Origin: Cyprinodon diabolis
Taxonomy: Eukaryota; Chordata; Actinopteri; Cyprinodontiformes; Cyprinodontidae
Reading direction: 5' to 3'
Length of the DNA stretch: 64,000 bases
NCBI GenBank assembly: GCA_030533445.1
Contig: CM060073.1
Coordinates: 37,217,428-37,281,427, forward strand
Below the pieces are notes generated by a model. The model was not told the DNA's origin and did no database searches. It saw nothing but the letters and a program-made list of their open reading frames with translations. The position numbers and the translations under genes are program-made. This document shows positions 60,787-64,000 of the stretch, in pieces (the first letter of the stretch is position 1; every line of letters starts with the position of its first letter).

Positions 60787-61219
60787 ATGGCAATGGTAGT
60801 TAGCGTCTGGCGAGACCCGCAGGAAGACGTGGCCGGAGGACCTCCGAACGGCCCCAACCCAGCAGCGCAGCCGGCGAGGGAGCAGCAGCAGGCGGCGTCG
60901 GCGGCGCCGCACACTCCGCAGACCCCCAGCCAGCCGGGACCCCCGTCCACGCCGGGGACCGCCGGGGATAAAGGGAGCCAGAATTCCGGACAGAGCCAGC
61001 AGCATATTGAATGTGTGGTTTGCGGGGACAAATCGAGCGGCAAACACTATGGCCAGTTCACCTGCGAGGGATGCAAAAGTTTCTTCAAGAGGAGTGTACG
61101 CAGGAACTTAACGTACTCATGTCGTGCCAATAGGAACTGTCCAATTGACCAGCATCACCGAAACCAGTGCCAATACTGCCGGCTGAAGAAGTGCTTAAAA
61201 GTGGGAATGCGGCGGGAAG
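60787..61219 (+). CDS. nr2f1a: nr2f1a exon 1: N-terminus and DNA-binding domain of COUP-TF I
   Basis: Encodes residues 1-144 plus the first base of codon 145 of an orphan nuclear receptor of the NR2F family, a nuclear transcription factor that binds AGGTCA repeats and directs neural, eye, heart and neural-crest development. It starts [18 protein letters not shown], the NR2F1-type N-terminus, followed by a proline/glutamine-rich linker. The two zinc modules are complete: C76, C79, C93, C96 and C112, C118, C128, C131, with the CEGCKS P-box and FFKRS. The ATG has G at -3 and G at +4. The exon ends GCGGGAAG, then GTGAAT, the usual intron position after RRE. The N-terminus and LTY before the second finger favour NR2F1 over NR2F2; the a paralogue is inferred. 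Position 111 is serine where threonine is usual. Confidence 0.97.

Positions 61220-64000
<2,781 letters not shown>

Noticed and set aside
60526..61047. 173-codon - strand ORF opposite nr2f1a exon 1
   Set aside because: It is the antisense shadow of a GC-rich coding exon and its 5' leader. Arginine/leucine runs come from the proline/glutamine-coding strand.

Overview
The window looks like nuclear DNA of a ray-finned fish, probably a percomorph; the species cannot be named from sequence alone. The evidence is a vertebrate COUP-TF gene with GT-AG introns, Tc1-like, hAT and PIF/Harbinger-like transposons, an L2-type LINE, tRNA-derived SINEs of types common in teleosts, and many long (TA)n microsatellites in AT-rich DNA. 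Nothing prokaryotic is present.

Only one host protein-coding gene is convincing: nr2f1a (COUP-TF I), on the + strand at the right end. Exon 1 (60787-61219) carries the N-terminus and the two-finger DNA-binding domain. Exon 2 (62533-63060) carries most of the ligand-binding domain. The last exon, about 93 residues by family length, lies beyond the window. A promoter-like region sits near 59.76-59.99 kb, with a CCAAT box and a perfect CArG box that could double as a TATA box. The presumed 5' leader holds several short upstream ORFs.

The 59 kb to the left looks like the gene desert expected beside a COUP-TF gene. It is mostly AT-rich unique DNA with mobile elements: an apparently intact Tc1-like element (20271-21518); a 375-bp non-autonomous hAT (8666-9040); a PIF/Harbinger-like MITE (11376-12008) nested in a Tc1 relic; a 0.92-kb hAT derivative with a broken BED-finger exon (41182-42104); two more relics of the same Tc1-like family (38.8 and 42.4 kb); a dead L2-like LINE (26.6-28.5 kb); and several SINE or LINE tails.

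Possible regulatory DNA, all inferred from motifs: nuclear-receptor half-site clusters at 44.23 and 51.71 kb, a PBX/HOX-type palindrome at 19.13 kb, a CTCF-like site at 58.60 kb, and splice signals for an antisense non-coding transcript diverging from nr2f1a (exons near 57.6-57.9 and 52.5-52.7 kb). If real, these would place autoregulatory inputs, an insulator and a divergent lncRNA around one developmental transcription factor gene. I found no clearly new multi-gene system. The best leads are the intact Tc1 copy, the nested MITE, the receptor half-site clusters and the candidate antisense lncRNA.
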